From assembly GCF_037392515.1 (NCBI RefSeq), contig NC_090290.1, forward strand, positions 36,419,253 through 36,483,252: 64,000 nucleotides of DNA, read 5' to 3'. Origin of the DNA: Haliotis asinina (taxonomy: Eukaryota > Mollusca > Gastropoda > Lepetellida > Haliotidae). Below are positions 45,107-57,485 of this stretch, in pieces. Position numbers and translations under genes: made by a program. Position 1 is the first letter of the stretch. Each line of letters opens with the position of its first letter. The notes under the pieces were generated by a model. That model ran no database searches, was not told the DNA's origin, and saw only the letters and a list, made by a program, of their open reading frames with translations.

Positions 45107-46468
45107 AATGCAAAAAGTGCACATTATCGTCTGATAAAGTATTGTCGGCGCCTTTGATCTTTCGCCGAGCAATCTTAGAATTTGCATGAAAAGCTGTATT
45201 TCATCTATATACTAGCCGCTTAAAGCTAATGTTGAACATGAGAGCTAAATCTACTCCCACAAATAAAGATTTACTCAATAACTTAAAAGGTGTTTACGTT
45301 TGAAGGTTTTCAATAATCAGTCAGTTACCCGTGAGGGTCCGGATAAGAGTTGATCTTCATGCTGGTTGTAACAGGCCCGTAACGGGATCGGGTGGAATAT
45401 TGCTGAGTGCGGCGTTAAACAGCCACCTAACCACCTAATTTGAGATCAATCATAATGATGACAAGATATTTTTGATGATGACATATAATAATAGGATAAT
45501 AGGAACGTAACATTATACGTCTTCATAAAACACTTCAACAAACTATCGTCAGTGGTGACTGAGTATAATTTACGCCGTTTAGCAATATTGCAGCGATATC
45601 AATAGACTTCAAAGATTGTTCCCACGTGACGAGCGAACGTTATAACAACTGAACTAAGCTACTGCTCTTTTACCATTAGGAATCATGGCGGTTGTATGCC
45701 AACTATTTTTGGTACCTACATTCAAATTTTCTCCTGGAACCTTTTGAGTGACGTTTTGTTGGATCTAACAGTGTACGTCAGTTAAATCATATACTGGTGA
45801 TCTATAGCCTGTTTTTATATTATGTATTGTCCACCCTGTATTGTGCTATTAGTTCACATAACGTCACATGCTAGATTTTATTTGTGTGATAGTCAAGTTA
45901 CTTTACTGTCACGATATTATTCTAGTCACGATATGGTTGAATCATTGCCAGTGTCACTCACTCACTCACTCACTCCGAGGACCAGGTCAGCCAGGCTAAC
46001 AGCTTGTTTATGGGTCACCAAGGTCAAATCAGACGTCACGTGGCATTTTCGAATAACGGTGCCTGTGTGATCCGTATGAAGTCATTTTCCGGTTAGTCGA
46101 AAATCAGAAAACCCGAACCAGTTTCGTTATTCACTTCACATCACTCTTAGCCACAGGATTATCTATTTAAGCCATTCAACTAGAAGAAGGATATATACTC
46201 GATCACTGGTGCGAGAGTGTTGGAATCGACAGTGTACCATCTCCACTACTTCTCTGTTGAGTGTTAGCTGCATTTGTAGCAATGTATGACTGTATGTGGC
46301 ACAGTTGCCTCTATGTGACACAGGTAAATAAGTATCACGGACAATTTGCAGTTAGATTGACTATGTTGAATGATTCGCTGACCGTACAAAAAACAGCAAA
46401 AATTTAGACACCAGTGATGAATTTCATATTTCATACACCTAGAATGAATGCAACTCTGAACGCAACAT

Positions 46469-46860
46469 TTGTCTGAAGGGTGTCACCTGAATACCACCCT
46501 GAAAATGGCTGAAGGTTGTTACATGAAAACTACCTTGTCATTGGCTGAAGGTTGTTACCTGAAAACTACCTTGTCATTATCTGAGGCTTGTTACCTGAAA
46601 ACCATCCTGTCATTGGCTGAAGGGTGTTACCTGAAAAATACCTTGTCATTGGCTTAAGGGTGTTACCTGAATACCACCCTGTCATTGGCTGAAGCTTGTT
46701 ACCTGAATACCACCCTGTCATTTGCTGAAGGTTGTTACCTGAATACCACCCTGTCATTGGCTGAGGCTTGTTACCTGAATACCACCCTGTCATTGGCTGA
46801 GGCCCGTCACTCGAATACCACCCTGTCATTTGATGAAGTTTGTTACCTGAATACCACCAA
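46469..46860. repeat. 36-bp minisatellite, copy B
   Basis: About 11 units, the 'tcattggctgaaggtt' variant dominating. Shorter than, and differently homogenised from, copy A. Confidence 0.95.
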
Positions 46861-47766
46861 CACATGTTCACTGAAAAATATGCATTCATAGACAGAACCG
46901 ATTGTTCTCGCGGTCTAGACTTGCTTGACAAAGAAATACATCACTGCAATAGCTAGATGTTGGACATTATTTTGCACTTTTATATTATATTATTATAAAG
47001 TAGAATTGTCAGGTCAGCGGCTGGCAAGTTATTGCTTGGCAAGAGGGCAGAGTAGATATATGTATTGGCAGGAGCTAGTATCGATGTGACCCGATTCGGC
47101 TTTACGGATATGTTAATGTCACTCTTAACACTGCCGTTTACTAGCGTCATGGCTATCTTTAACGTCGTGGTTAAAGGCGTATTTAAAGTTCTGTCCATCA
47201 CATAATGCAATAGTTTGTTTACTTCCGTCAATGCCAACAATGGGTTAATGTCTCTTTGGTGCCAGCATGGGAACCTGAACAAGAGGACCTGACTTGACAC
47301 TGGACACACACATGTGAAAGGCTGTCTTTATAATGAATACACGGGATATGTACTGGTACATACTGTGATACCCTCAGCTTTCTACAGACACCTGGTGTCA
47401 TCCGTATTTGATAGCGAGTCCGATTCACATACGCACACTGCTTGGAATTGTTCCCTCAACTTTGCTCCCGGTGGAGCCTTCTCATGTATATGGAAAGGGG
47501 TTGAAATATTTGTGATGTTCTGCCACTGATATAATTGAGGTCACACGTGTCCTAGTCTTTCAAGACACGCTGATACACGTTTTGATCTTCTGACTTATAG
47601 ATTTAAATTTATGAAACGCATTTAGACTGATAAAATATCGTTTTCACAAATCATAACAAAATTAATAATAATTTGAAAACGTTGATGCATAATATTTCTT
47701 AATATTTATTAGTTGTAAACAGAAAAGCAGAGAGTGTCTTTAGTAACTTTTAGAAGCTGTCGTTAC

Positions 47767-47970
47767 AACGACAGTAATATCACCAAACACTGAAAGAGTA
47801 CAATTGCAGATCAACTATTAATGTCTTGTATACAGTGTCAGGTATAAGAGACAGTGATGTGTCCAAGATTACCTAGTGTAAGTATAGAAAGAGCTGGTTC
47901 GTCCTCTAGGCAACGTTCTCCTAAGGTTGTTCACAACTGTAGCTACATAACGCACTGACGCTTTGACATG
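47767..47970. promoter_or_regulatory. Identical non-coding island 2, copy B
   Basis: Partner of 16,290-16,500. Its hairpin reads ctgtcgttacaacgacag. Confidence 0.5.
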
Positions 47971-48724
47971 TTGACATGCTTCGATAAAAATAAACCATTT
48001 CAAGTGAATACACAGTTACATGCATTGTCAGTTTGTGTCGTAAGTGCCATTGACAGGCTGTAGTGAAAAGAACTCGTGGGACGCGATGAAACGGAAATGA
48101 GATCCGCATAGAACAATGTTTTTAAAGTCTAGTCATTCATGGGTTTGCCTGTTGTGTGAGTTGGATCAAGTCCAGTTCGACATAGATAGTGACCTCAGAT
48201 TCACAAGGCTCTCTGGTCACATCCCGAAGGACACCATCGAAAAAACTGTATATGTCTTGATCTACACCCATACAACACTCCTCCAAACACAACTCGCCCC
48301 GAGGAGGAAATTAATTTAGGAGAATGCTGAAGTATTTCAAGTCTATAATTTCTTTTAGTAGACATTCGATAAATGCAGTCGTTGTCTAATAGTACGTTTC
48401 TTTCTGCATGTACGTCAAACTACTTCTCAAAACTACTCCTTGAACAATTACGAACATGTAAGAAACGCTGATTAACACACTGCCATGTTAAGATGAATAC
48501 CTCAACTACCTGTCAAATATTTTCTCTATTGTTGACTCGAGCAGGTCATGTCATTCAAATAAACACATTTTAACAATTTTGTACAGCCTTGTAGAACTTA
48601 AAAAAATATCACGGTGTGTAAGAAAACAATGATTCGTTCAGATCGCATTAATGCCCCTCAAACCTGTTTACAAAGTCGAGACCTGCAAGTACCCTCTCGA
48701 CATTACTCGGGGCATAATAAACCA

Positions 48725-49730
48725 GGGATATTCTACAACTGTACTTTGTTGCTTCAACACGTAGATAAAAAATAAAATGCAAGTATCAAAATTTAAACCT
48801 ACACAAGCTATAGCAATAATATCAGGCTATTATTACCTTGATCGAGGAATGTGTCCAGTAATTTACGATAGGCATTCGTCTGCAGCTGACAAAGAACACT
48901 GAGTCGTATAACTGCCTTAAATAGGAAATGTATATGACGTTATAACATGTCATAGGTTCCCAACTGGACACGTGACATTTTCAAGCTTCTCCATTTGGTG
49001 TATACTCTCACTGGTCACCCAAGACAGCAACCTGAAAACTTATTTGCATGATCTCCACCATCATTTAAGAAGAGTAAGTTAGTTAGACATCGAGCAATGC
49101 ATTGGTCAATAATCCCGTGCAAGAAGGACATTGTATATTTACGCAGGCACGTTACAACATAATGTGTTTAAATTCACATTCGTAAATCTACATACTTAAA
49201 CATTACCTTTTGACAAATCTGCTGTGCGGGATACACTTAATCAGTCTACGTATTAATCCTTCTAGTTCAGCTGCGCTGATAAATTCCCTTGCTGAACTTT
49301 CATAGCATATGACTTCACATCCAATGCACTTGCGATCTCGCTCCTAATCCATAAAGTTTCCCAATCCAGCGTATTTACTCCAGAAACCTTTGTCGGGTAA
49401 TCTGTGTGTAGTTTCTACTAATTATACCACTAATAATTCATTAACTGACCATTAAATGACTGAAGACGAATAAACAGGTGTCGGTTCAAGATTTATGACC
49501 ACCTCTTGTGTTGGTTGTTAATCAGGTATACACAGGTATCAGGTATAACTATAGTTTCTGAGTGGCCACCATAACAACTTAATGACTATAAGGAAAAATT
49601 CCTCGAGTGGAAGCACCTTGGTAAAAAGGTACTGGTGAAAAGATCCTGTTTACTGATTTAGTTATTTAATGACAGGAGTGACATCAAACATAAAAAACAT
49701 GAAGAAATTACATTTAGTGGCTATCTTTTT
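48725..49730. other. Copy-B-specific ~1-kb upstream block
   Basis: Replaces the 0.5-kb copy-A block at 17,275-17,815. No open frame or element ends recognised. Confidence 0.5.
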
Positions 49731-50047
49731 AATTGGTTTGGACATTTTAAACGAATAAGAAAAAAACCCCACACAATTACGTCAGGCCTATACGGCCGGG
49801 TAACCAGACAAAATCCCCACCAACTCCCCAGAAAGTTCACCGTAGAACAAAATCCCCACACTCAAAATCACCGTTACTTTTTTTACCATGGACTTTTCTA
49901 CCGAACACCAGTTCAGTCATGAAGTATGGTCAATTAAAACAAACACAAATGCATGTTCACAGGCATTATTCACATATATAAATTCTCAGACAATAATAAA
50001 TAGTTGTATTTGATTTTAATGGAAGTATACGTGGCTTTGAATTATTG

Positions 50048-50050
<3 letters not shown>

Positions 50051-50138
<88 letters not shown>

Positions 50139-50140
50139 TT
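50051..50140. repeat. (CT)n(CA)n compound microsatellite, copy B
   Basis: About 15 CT units then about 28 CA units with one interruption. Partner of 18,222-18,311. Confidence 0.97.
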
Positions 50141-50559
50141 TCCATAAATCTAGGGGTGTTCTAGGTTCTAGTACCTTTGACCAAAGACTTTGTCTACCCG
50201 TCTGAAAAGTATGTATCGGTGAAAGCTATTAATACACAATGCTATTCATAAAGTTGTCAAATACATATTTTGCCATTGATTCGACCTTTCAAAAAAAGAC
50301 ATTGCGATTTAAGATCGTGAGCGGAATATCGGTAGTTCGCGAGTCATTCCCATGAAAATGAAAGAGAAAGGTTTCTAGTAGTTACAGAGTGTGATCAAAT
50401 TCCGCCTGACAGCATCATTGTTCATTTTATCAACCACTGGTTTTCCAGATCCAGATTCTATTATTAGAGGAACCAACCTTCATACAGATCGTCAACCAAA
50501 CAACTGACCATATGTACACATAGCGTTACAGTTGTCAACACGCGGGGCTTTTGTACTTG

Positions 50560-50810
50560 TTTATATTCATGTCTTCTTTATACTTCCAAACAAGACGGGT
50601 GCAACATCGATGTAGTATCACATGTAGCATAAGATATGACATCTCGCCTATTAAACACGACATGCGCGTGTTCCAAACCTAGAACAGGTTCCCTGATTTA
50701 TTGTTGGTATCGTCAAAACTCACGCTTGACGTCACTCAGCCATGCAGTTTACTCAGTTGTCAAGGTCACCTATGCAGGCAGGTAACATGTTCACATGGAT
50801 AGCTATTGTT
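50560..50810. promoter_or_regulatory. Conserved non-coding island 3, copy B
   Basis: Partner of 18,990-19,240, with the same TGACGTCA and AAGGTCA text kept. Confidence 0.4.
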
Positions 50811-50989
50811 GTTTTGTAAGTAAAAGTTCTTAGGTAGTACTAGAAGGAAACACTTAGGCGACATCAATCAAACCGTGAAACCCTCGAAGCCGGAATTCGA
50901 AAATTAACAACGTTGAGCCCCTGCTTGTTGTGGTCGACATGAATACATTATTGAAATCCACGTCGCTTTAAAACAAATCAGAGCAATGA

Positions 50990-51242
50990 AGGTCCGGGGT
51001 AGAATAGACCTTCAGCAATTTATGCTTGCCATAAAAGGAGAATATGCATGTCATAAGAGGCGACTAACGGGATCAGGTCGTCAGGCTCGCTGACTTGGTT
51101 GACGCATGACATCGGTTCCCAGATGCGCAGATTGATGCTCATGCTGTTGATGACTGGACTCTCTGGTCGAGACTCGATTATTTACAGACCACCGCACTAT
51201 AGCTGGAGTGCGGTGTAAAACTACACTCACTCACTCACTCAC
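50990..51242 (+). repeat. Interspersed repeat, family 2 (duplication boundary)
   Basis: 'gaaggtccggggtagaatag' to 'aaactacactcactcactca'. Homology with copy A stops inside its head. Confidence 0.9.
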
Positions 51243-51708
51243 TAACCGTCCGTCAAGTGGTGAATGTTCATAGCTACAAACGCCAATTATGTCTTGTAAG
51301 AAATGACTGATGTCTTGTAGTAATGGCTGTCAAAAGACTTAAAATGCTTGCCCTTCGTGTTATCTTTACCTGTGTTCGACACTTAAGAGGGTAACGCAAG
51401 GACAAGCGTACACACATGAACAGCAGGTATACCATGTATGTAACGCATGCATACCATGTATGTAAATTATTCTTCCTTTTGAGAGGCTTTATAGAAGTTG
51501 TAAGAAATAGGAACGACAAGCCGTTTGGGACTATCAACTTCTTTTTCACAATGACAGAACAAAACAGTGCATTGAAGAAGTTGATCATCCATAAAGACTC
51601 ATCATTCCTTAGTGAATGTTGCGAGCAAAGTTGAACCCCACTTCAACACAGGATGAAGGTAAACGTAATTCATTTTTTTCGATTGCTAATTCGTATGACT
51701 TCATGCAC
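51243..51708. other. Non-coding DNA, nothing recognised
   Basis: Overlapping open frames on both strands (51,274-51,634) have no recognisable domain. Confidence 0.5.
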
Positions 51709-52070
51709 AATTCGTGTATAACAACTACTTGGTAAGCTTCAGATGATGATATAACTGTGACATAACGGTGAACGGTGGTGTTCACTATCATAATGGCTTG
51801 TACGTAATGTTTGTTGTGGCACTACAATCTTCCCGCTGTATGACGACGGTCTGTGAATATTGTCTAGACCAGGCAACCAAGTGATCGACACAATTCTTGT
51901 ATAATAACTACTTGGTAAGCTTCAGATGATGGTACAACTGTGACATAACGGTGAACGGTGGTGTTCACTATCATAATGGCCTGTAATGTTTGTTGTGGCA
52001 CTACAATCTTCCCGCTGTATGACGACGGTCTGTGAATATTGTCTAGACCAGGCAACCAAGTGATCGACAT
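51709..52070. repeat. Two tandem ~181-bp units containing a family-2 fragment
   Basis: Each unit runs from 'attcttgtataataactact' (or a near match) to 'gaccaggcaaccaagtgatcgaca'. The second continues into the rest of a minus-oriented family-2 repeat (to about 52,190), so a SINE and its flank were duplicated together. Confidence 0.88.
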
Positions 52071-52190
52071 AATGAGCATCGATCTATGCACTTGGTGGAC
52101 GATTATATGCGTCCACCAAGTCAGCAAACTCGTGAGTCACCTCTTACGACAAGTATGGATTTGTGTAGACGGTGTCTTATCTACACGGGT

Positions 52191-52845
52191 AGCTGGACTT
52201 CGACATTACCGAGATTGATAAGATGGCGGCTGCAAGGAATTAATATTTTCCAGGTGCAGTGTTTGTCTTCCAGGGAAATTACTAATTCCTAGCTGAATTG
52301 TAATACTCGGAAACTGCATGTGTAAGTACACGGATTTCCGCTACACTGTAACCGGACGTCATGTGCAATGTGAGTGATGTCCACTGCACATTCCTAACCG
52401 CTGTGTACTCGTTCAGTTACTCCCTCCACATCACAGTCCATATACACATGCATTCCCCAAATGGATACAACATGTTGAGCCCCTTTCTGATATCTGATGT
52501 CTGATGTCCTCAGCTGTGATATTGCTGGAATTATGCTAAAGTGGTGTAAAACTAAACTCACTCACTGATTTACCGTATATACATAATGTCCTTTTACTTT
52601 CTCACTCGTCGTTAGGAGTTTTAATGTATTTTCTTTCCGTTACTATGAAACGCGCAACGATTTCACATAATTTCCCCTCCACAAACCTGAGTTACATACA
52701 TACAATATGATTATTTAATTCACATGAAATTGGTCACGATTCTTAATAGGGGTCATGTGTATACATGAATATAGATATCCTGCTATTCGATGCCCAGATG
52801 ATATGCTTGTCGATTGTACTTGGGACTGATGCTTTTTCACCGTAA
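52191..52845. other. Non-coding DNA with a SINE tail
   Basis: A tail-only SINE piece at about 52,505-52,567 ('gatattgctggaattatgct' to 'aaactaaactcactcactga'). Otherwise nothing recognised. Confidence 0.6.
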
Positions 52846-53010
52846 GGGCGGTGTGGTAGCCTAGTGGTTAAAGCGTTCGCTCGTCACGCCGAAGACCCGG
52901 GTTCGAATGCCCACATGGATACAATGTGTGGAACTCATTTCTGGTGTTCCCCGCCGTGATATTGCAGGAATATTGCTACAAGCGGCGTAAAACTTAACTC
53001 ACTCACTCAC
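52846..53010 (+). repeat. tRNA-derived SINE, best-preserved copy
   Basis: GGGCGGTGTGGTAGCCTAGT start with A-box TGGTAGCCTAGTGG; B-box GGTTCGAATGC at 52900-52910; core 'gcaggaatattgctacaagc'; tail 'ggcgtaaaacttaactcact'. Pol III transcript likely; no intact tRNA acceptor stem. Confidence 0.93.
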
Positions 53011-53070
53011 TTTAGTTAAACCATACTCACTCAATGCGTTTTCACACGGGCACTTTACGACAGAATGTGT

Positions 53071-53072
<2 letters not shown>

Positions 53073-53122
<50 letters not shown>
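53073..53122. repeat. (GT)n microsatellite
   Basis: About 25 GT units. Confidence 0.97.
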
Positions 53123-53124
<2 letters not shown>

Positions 53125-53705
53125 TAAGTATACATGTATCTGCATACATAACACTACCTTTTGACAAATTCAGTGAGTAAGTAATCAATCAGCGTGTTAT
53201 CGTCTTTTTTTCTTTTCAACTCAGCTGATAACTACACGTGTTACACGCCAATGTGCATATTACATAACAGTTAATACCTTTGCCACATCAGAGCTCAATC
53301 AGTAATGTTTCATACGTACGCCAGACATGTGAGAAGGGAGATGGGTAATCTGCCTCGTGTTACCACACATTATAAATTTATTAACTGACCACCAAGTGAA
53401 TGATAACAAATGAACAGGTATAGGCTTATGTCACCAAACAGTTGGACTATACATGGGTTACAATAATTTTATTCCTTAAAATATGAGGGGGTCGACACTT
53501 TTTCGGGGAAATGGACTTCATTGAAACGTAATTTAATCTGTTATTTGCGGTGTACTAAAATTTAAACTCTATATGTCTATTTACCTAAGTAATTGTTTAG
53601 ATTTTTCTAGAAATGGCAATTTGACGTATGTTAAAGGTAAACAGACATCACTTTGTTACATGACATGAATACATAACAAGGTAAATGGCACAGAAATAGA
53701 ATTAA
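53123..53705. other. AT-rich non-coding DNA
   Basis: Nothing recognised. Confidence 0.5.
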
Positions 53706-54545
53706 ACTTGATTAAACATGGAGCTTTAAAGAGGTACATGGCATAAAATAGCAATGACAACGTCAGCTAAGCAACATAAAGCTTTAAAGAGGTACATGGC
53801 ATAAAATAGCAATGTCAATGTGTGCCGTGCAACATACAGCGTTAAAGAGGCACATGGCATAAAATAGCAATGACAACGTGTGCTGTGCAACATAAAACTT
53901 TAAAGAGGCACATGGCTTAAAATAGCAATGACAACGTGTGCTGTGCAACATAAAACTTTAAAGAGGTACATGGCATAAAATAGCAATGACAACGTGTGTT
54001 GTGCAACATACAGCGTTAAAGAGGTACATTGCACAAAATAGCAATGACAACGTGTGCTGTGCAACATACAGCGTTAAAGTGGCACATGGCATAAAATAGC
54101 AATGACAACGTGTGCTGTGCAACATAAAGCTTTAAAGAGGTACATGGCATAAAATAGCAATGACAACGTGTGCTGTGCACCATAAAGCTTTAAAGAGGTA
54201 CATGGCATAAAATAGCAATGACAACGTGTGCTGTGCAACATAAAGCTTTAAAGAGGTACATGGCATAAAATAGCAATGACAACGTGTGTTGTGCAACATA
54301 AAGCTTTAAAGAGGTACATGGCATAAAATAGCAATGACAACGTGTGCTGTGCAACATAAAGCTTTAAAGAGGTACATGGCATAAAATAGCAATGACAACG
54401 TGTGCTGTGCAACATAAAACTTTAAAGAGGTACATGGCATAAAATAGCAATGACAACGTGTGCTGTGCAACATAAAGCTTTAAAGAGGTACGTGACAAAA
54501 AAGTAGTAGTACAAAGTATGGTGAGCAATATAAAGCTTTGGAGCT
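53706..54545. repeat. 58-bp satellite array, 14 units
   Basis: Unit: 'aacataaagctttaaagagg' 'tacatggcataaaatagcaa' 'tgacaacgtgtgctgtgc'. Ends are degenerate, the central units (about 54,110-54,475) almost identical, the pattern of homogenisation by unequal exchange. Each unit has an AAGCTTTAAAG near-palindrome. Confidence 0.96.
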
Positions 54546-55808
54546 TTAAAATGATACATGAGATAAAAGTAGCAATAACAATGTATGCTGAGCCTACTGG
54601 TAATACGACAGTGGAGCTGGGCTTTAGATTGATGGCACTAAATGTTATTTACAGTAAATAGCAATTCTGGATGGAATAAATATTTCTATGGATCTGCTGG
54701 TGTCTGAAAGGAGGTGTTTGAAAACGGCGTTCGGGTGGTAAAACTTCGTATTTATTATGAAGTAAGTGTTTGGAGCCAGTAGAAATTTTCAGATTTACAG
54801 TTCGAGGCCTAAGAACTTTGTTTTTTTATGTGATCCCTGAAATTTAACTTGCAATGTTTATAACGTTTAATAATTCATTTATATTTTTATAAAGAGATCC
54901 AAGCCAACAAGGCATTAAATGAAAGATGTGTAAAACAAAAGGTGGAAAACAAAGCCTCAACATTAAAAGGTCTTAGTTAAGGTATTAAGTGCAGTCTGTG
55001 TTGGCATTTCTTGCAAATTCTGTCGGTATAGGCTGTAGCATCAGATAATTTCATTCAGTGTCCATTTCTATGTTGTAATAATCTCTAGATATACAAACTG
55101 AAATTCGAGTTGTTGGGTTTTTTTAAAAAAATATATCACAGTATCCTTGGTTTTCTTCATATTGTGTTTAAAAATTTGTCTTTGCACCAATAGTAAAACA
55201 TGTCAGCTGCCCTGTAGTACAGGTAAATCATCCTTTTCCAAGGAGTAAAAAAAAAGGATTTAATGGATAATGTTCCTTCGTCATTTTTCCTACAATCGTT
55301 CGCATGCAAAATGAACAGGAGACAGCACACAACCCCGTAGTAACCCGGTATTGTCTAGTCTTCTCTGTGGACTTTCTGAACAACACTCACCCTCTCCCCC
55401 CCCCCCCCCCCCCCTCTCCTCTATGAATAGAATACGTACACACTTGTTTGATAAATCTAGGTATTTGTTAAAGTGTTACTAATGGGATTGTAGCATCTTC
55501 TGCACCTAGTTTTGCCTTGTGTACGAATTCCAGTGGGTCGAGAAAGTCCTTTATTTCTCTCTGGAAACGTTGAAGTAAGGTCCGTCCCAGCTGGACACTT
55601 CATAATACGGATGCTACAGCAAGCCATCGGATGTCGTTAAGTTCTTTGGGTCGTTTGACACTGAGGACTGACCCTTTTACACACTTCCAACACTTACAGA
55701 CTGTGCCACCTACTCATAAACAAAAGGTCACATCGTATTGCATCCTTTTCGGGCAATTCCACATTTAATTCCAGTAAATTGTAAATGGCTATGAATTTTC
55801 AGTGGAAA
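54546..55808. other. Non-coding DNA with a poly-C tract
   Basis: A 19-C run at 55,396-55,414. No gene recognised. Confidence 0.6.
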
Positions 55809-56356
55809 CCGCATTACGTCACTGGCGTAGATGACGCACGTTAACAAGCCAGTGCTGGTAATACAATGTTATACAGTATTCATATTACCGATAGAGCCGT
55901 GTGTCGTGGCCTAAGTGGTGAGACGATGTATCTCGATACCAGTTACCGCATTACGTCACTGGCGTAGATGACGCACGTTAACAAGCCAGTGCTGGTAATA
56001 CAATGTTATACAGTATTCATATTACCGATAGAGCCGTGTGTCGTGGCCTAAGTGGTGAGACGATGTATCTCGATACCAGTTACCGCATTACGTCACTGGC
56101 GTAGATGACGCACGTTAACAAGCCAGTGCTGGTAATACAATGTTATACAGTATTCATATTACCGATAGAGCCGTGTGTCGTGGCCTAAGTGGTGAGACGA
56201 TGTATCTCGATACCAGTTACCGCATTACGTCACTGGCGTAGATGACGCACGTTAACAAGCCAGTGCTGGTAATACAATGTTATACAGTATTCATATTACC
56301 GATAGAGCCGTGAGTCGTGGCCTAAGTAGTGAGGTGATATATCTCGATACCAGTTT
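55809..56356. repeat. 137-bp tandem repeat, four near-perfect units
   Basis: Unit starts at 55,809, 55,946, 56,083 and 56,220. The first three are essentially identical; the fourth has a few changes near its end. Each holds 'ttacgtcactggcgtagatg' (bZIP-like TTACGTCA and TGACGCAC) and a tRNA-like stretch, TGGCCTAAGTGG (A-box-like) then TCGATACC (B-box-like). Confidence 0.96.
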
Positions 56357-56599
56357 AATGAGGCCATGCTATATATCATAAAATATTGGCAAGGGGCCTG
56401 CAAGACAATTATCACGACGATACAATAGTGGCTATAAGAAACGTATCTCCATATTTGCAATTTCTAGAAACAGAAGAGCTATGACTAAAACTTTGTTATA
56501 CAACAGAGCTTGTGTTACATTCATTCACGCACACATACACGCGAGCACGCACGCACACACACAGCACAACGTACCCTATACCATACCATACTATTTTAC

Positions 56600-56728
56600 A
56601 ATTCTAACAATAGCAATATTGAAAACAGAAATAGACTTCACAAACTGTACCTATGTGGGGAATCGAACCTCGGTCTTCGGCTTTACGAGTGGACTCTCTC
56701 ACCAACAGGCTACCCAACCTTTGTTTCA
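56600..56728 (-). repeat. tRNA-derived SINE, partial
   Basis: Minus-oriented: 'gggaatcgaacctcggtctt' and 'accaacaggctacccaac' mark the head. Confidence 0.8.
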
Positions 56729-56762
56729 GAACGATGAACACAAAGACTAGAAATATGACTGC

Positions 56763-56838
<76 letters not shown>
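56763..56838. repeat. (CT)n(CA)n(GA)n compound microsatellite
   Basis: CT and GA runs on either side of a short CA run form a near-palindromic microsatellite. Confidence 0.95.
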
Positions 56839-56839
<1 letters not shown>

Positions 56840-56894
56840 ACAGCACACCATATCCTACCATACTATTTTACTACTCTACACACTACACTAGACC

Positions 56895-57157
56895 GGTGAA
56901 GGTCCCAGGGTAGAATAGACCTTCAGCAACCCATGCTTGCCATAAAAGGCGACTATGCTTGTCGTAAGAGGCGACTAACGGGATCAGGTGGTCAGGCTCG
57001 CTGACTTGGTTGACACGTCATCGGTTCCCAATGGCGCAAATCGATGCTCATGTTGTTGGTCACTGGATTGTCTGGTCCAGACTCGATTATTCACAGACCG
57101 CCACCATTTAGGTGGAATATTGCTGAGTGCGGCGTAAAACTAAACTCACTCACTCAT
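56895..57157 (+). repeat. Interspersed repeat, family 2 (near full length)
   Basis: 'gtgaaggtcccagggtagaa' to 'gtaaaactaaactcactcac'; all family blocks present, little decay. Confidence 0.92.
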
Positions 57158-57389
57158 TACACTACACTACTCTATACTACACTATATTTGCATATGTGTG
57201 GGCGAGTGTCATACTATATTGTAACTGTAAAATTTTAATTTAGGTCAAATATTTTAATCATTTTATCCATCTTACGTACATTATTGCTCTTTAGGTCTCT
57301 TGTGGCCGTCTGGCGGTTTGTGCATGCACAACTATATAACGTTAGTACACATTATTTGAAAGTACCAGATCGCTTTTAAATCTTAAATA

Positions 57390-57396
57390 AACAAAC

Positions 57397-57441
<45 letters not shown>

Positions 57442-57485
57442 GCTGCTACTGCTACTGCTACTGCTACTACTACTAATACTACTAA
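57390..57485. repeat. (CTG/CTA)n trinucleotide repeat
   Basis: About 11 uninterrupted CTG units flanked by CTA/CTG mixes. Confidence 0.95.

Larger units (their letters stand above)
31170..51010. repeat. Segmental tandem duplication, copy B
   Basis: Counterpart of 1-19,510. It holds CNT-B exons 1-5 and the upstream region. Insertions absent from copy A are an LTR retroelement (38,431-39,841), about 0.8 kb at 40,441-41,235, a hairpin element plus about 0.5 kb at 42,192-42,845, and a longer intron-1 minisatellite. Copy A instead has a (GTAT)n tract at 3.8 kb, a 36-bp-like minisatellite at 8.4 kb and a different 0.5-kb block at 17.3-17.8 kb. Right-hand homology ends in the SINE at 50,990-51,242, matching the SINE fragment where copy A ends, which suggests SINE-mediated unequal exchange (inference). 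Confidence 0.93.

Noticed and set aside
52846..52915. tRNA gene from good A- and B-boxes
   Set aside because: No acceptor-stem pairing or anticodon arm; followed by the SINE core and tail and repeated many times in the window.
53706..56356. Regular direct repeats as a CRISPR-like array
   Set aside because: The 58- and 137-bp units are contiguous with no unique spacers, and the DNA is animal nuclear sequence.
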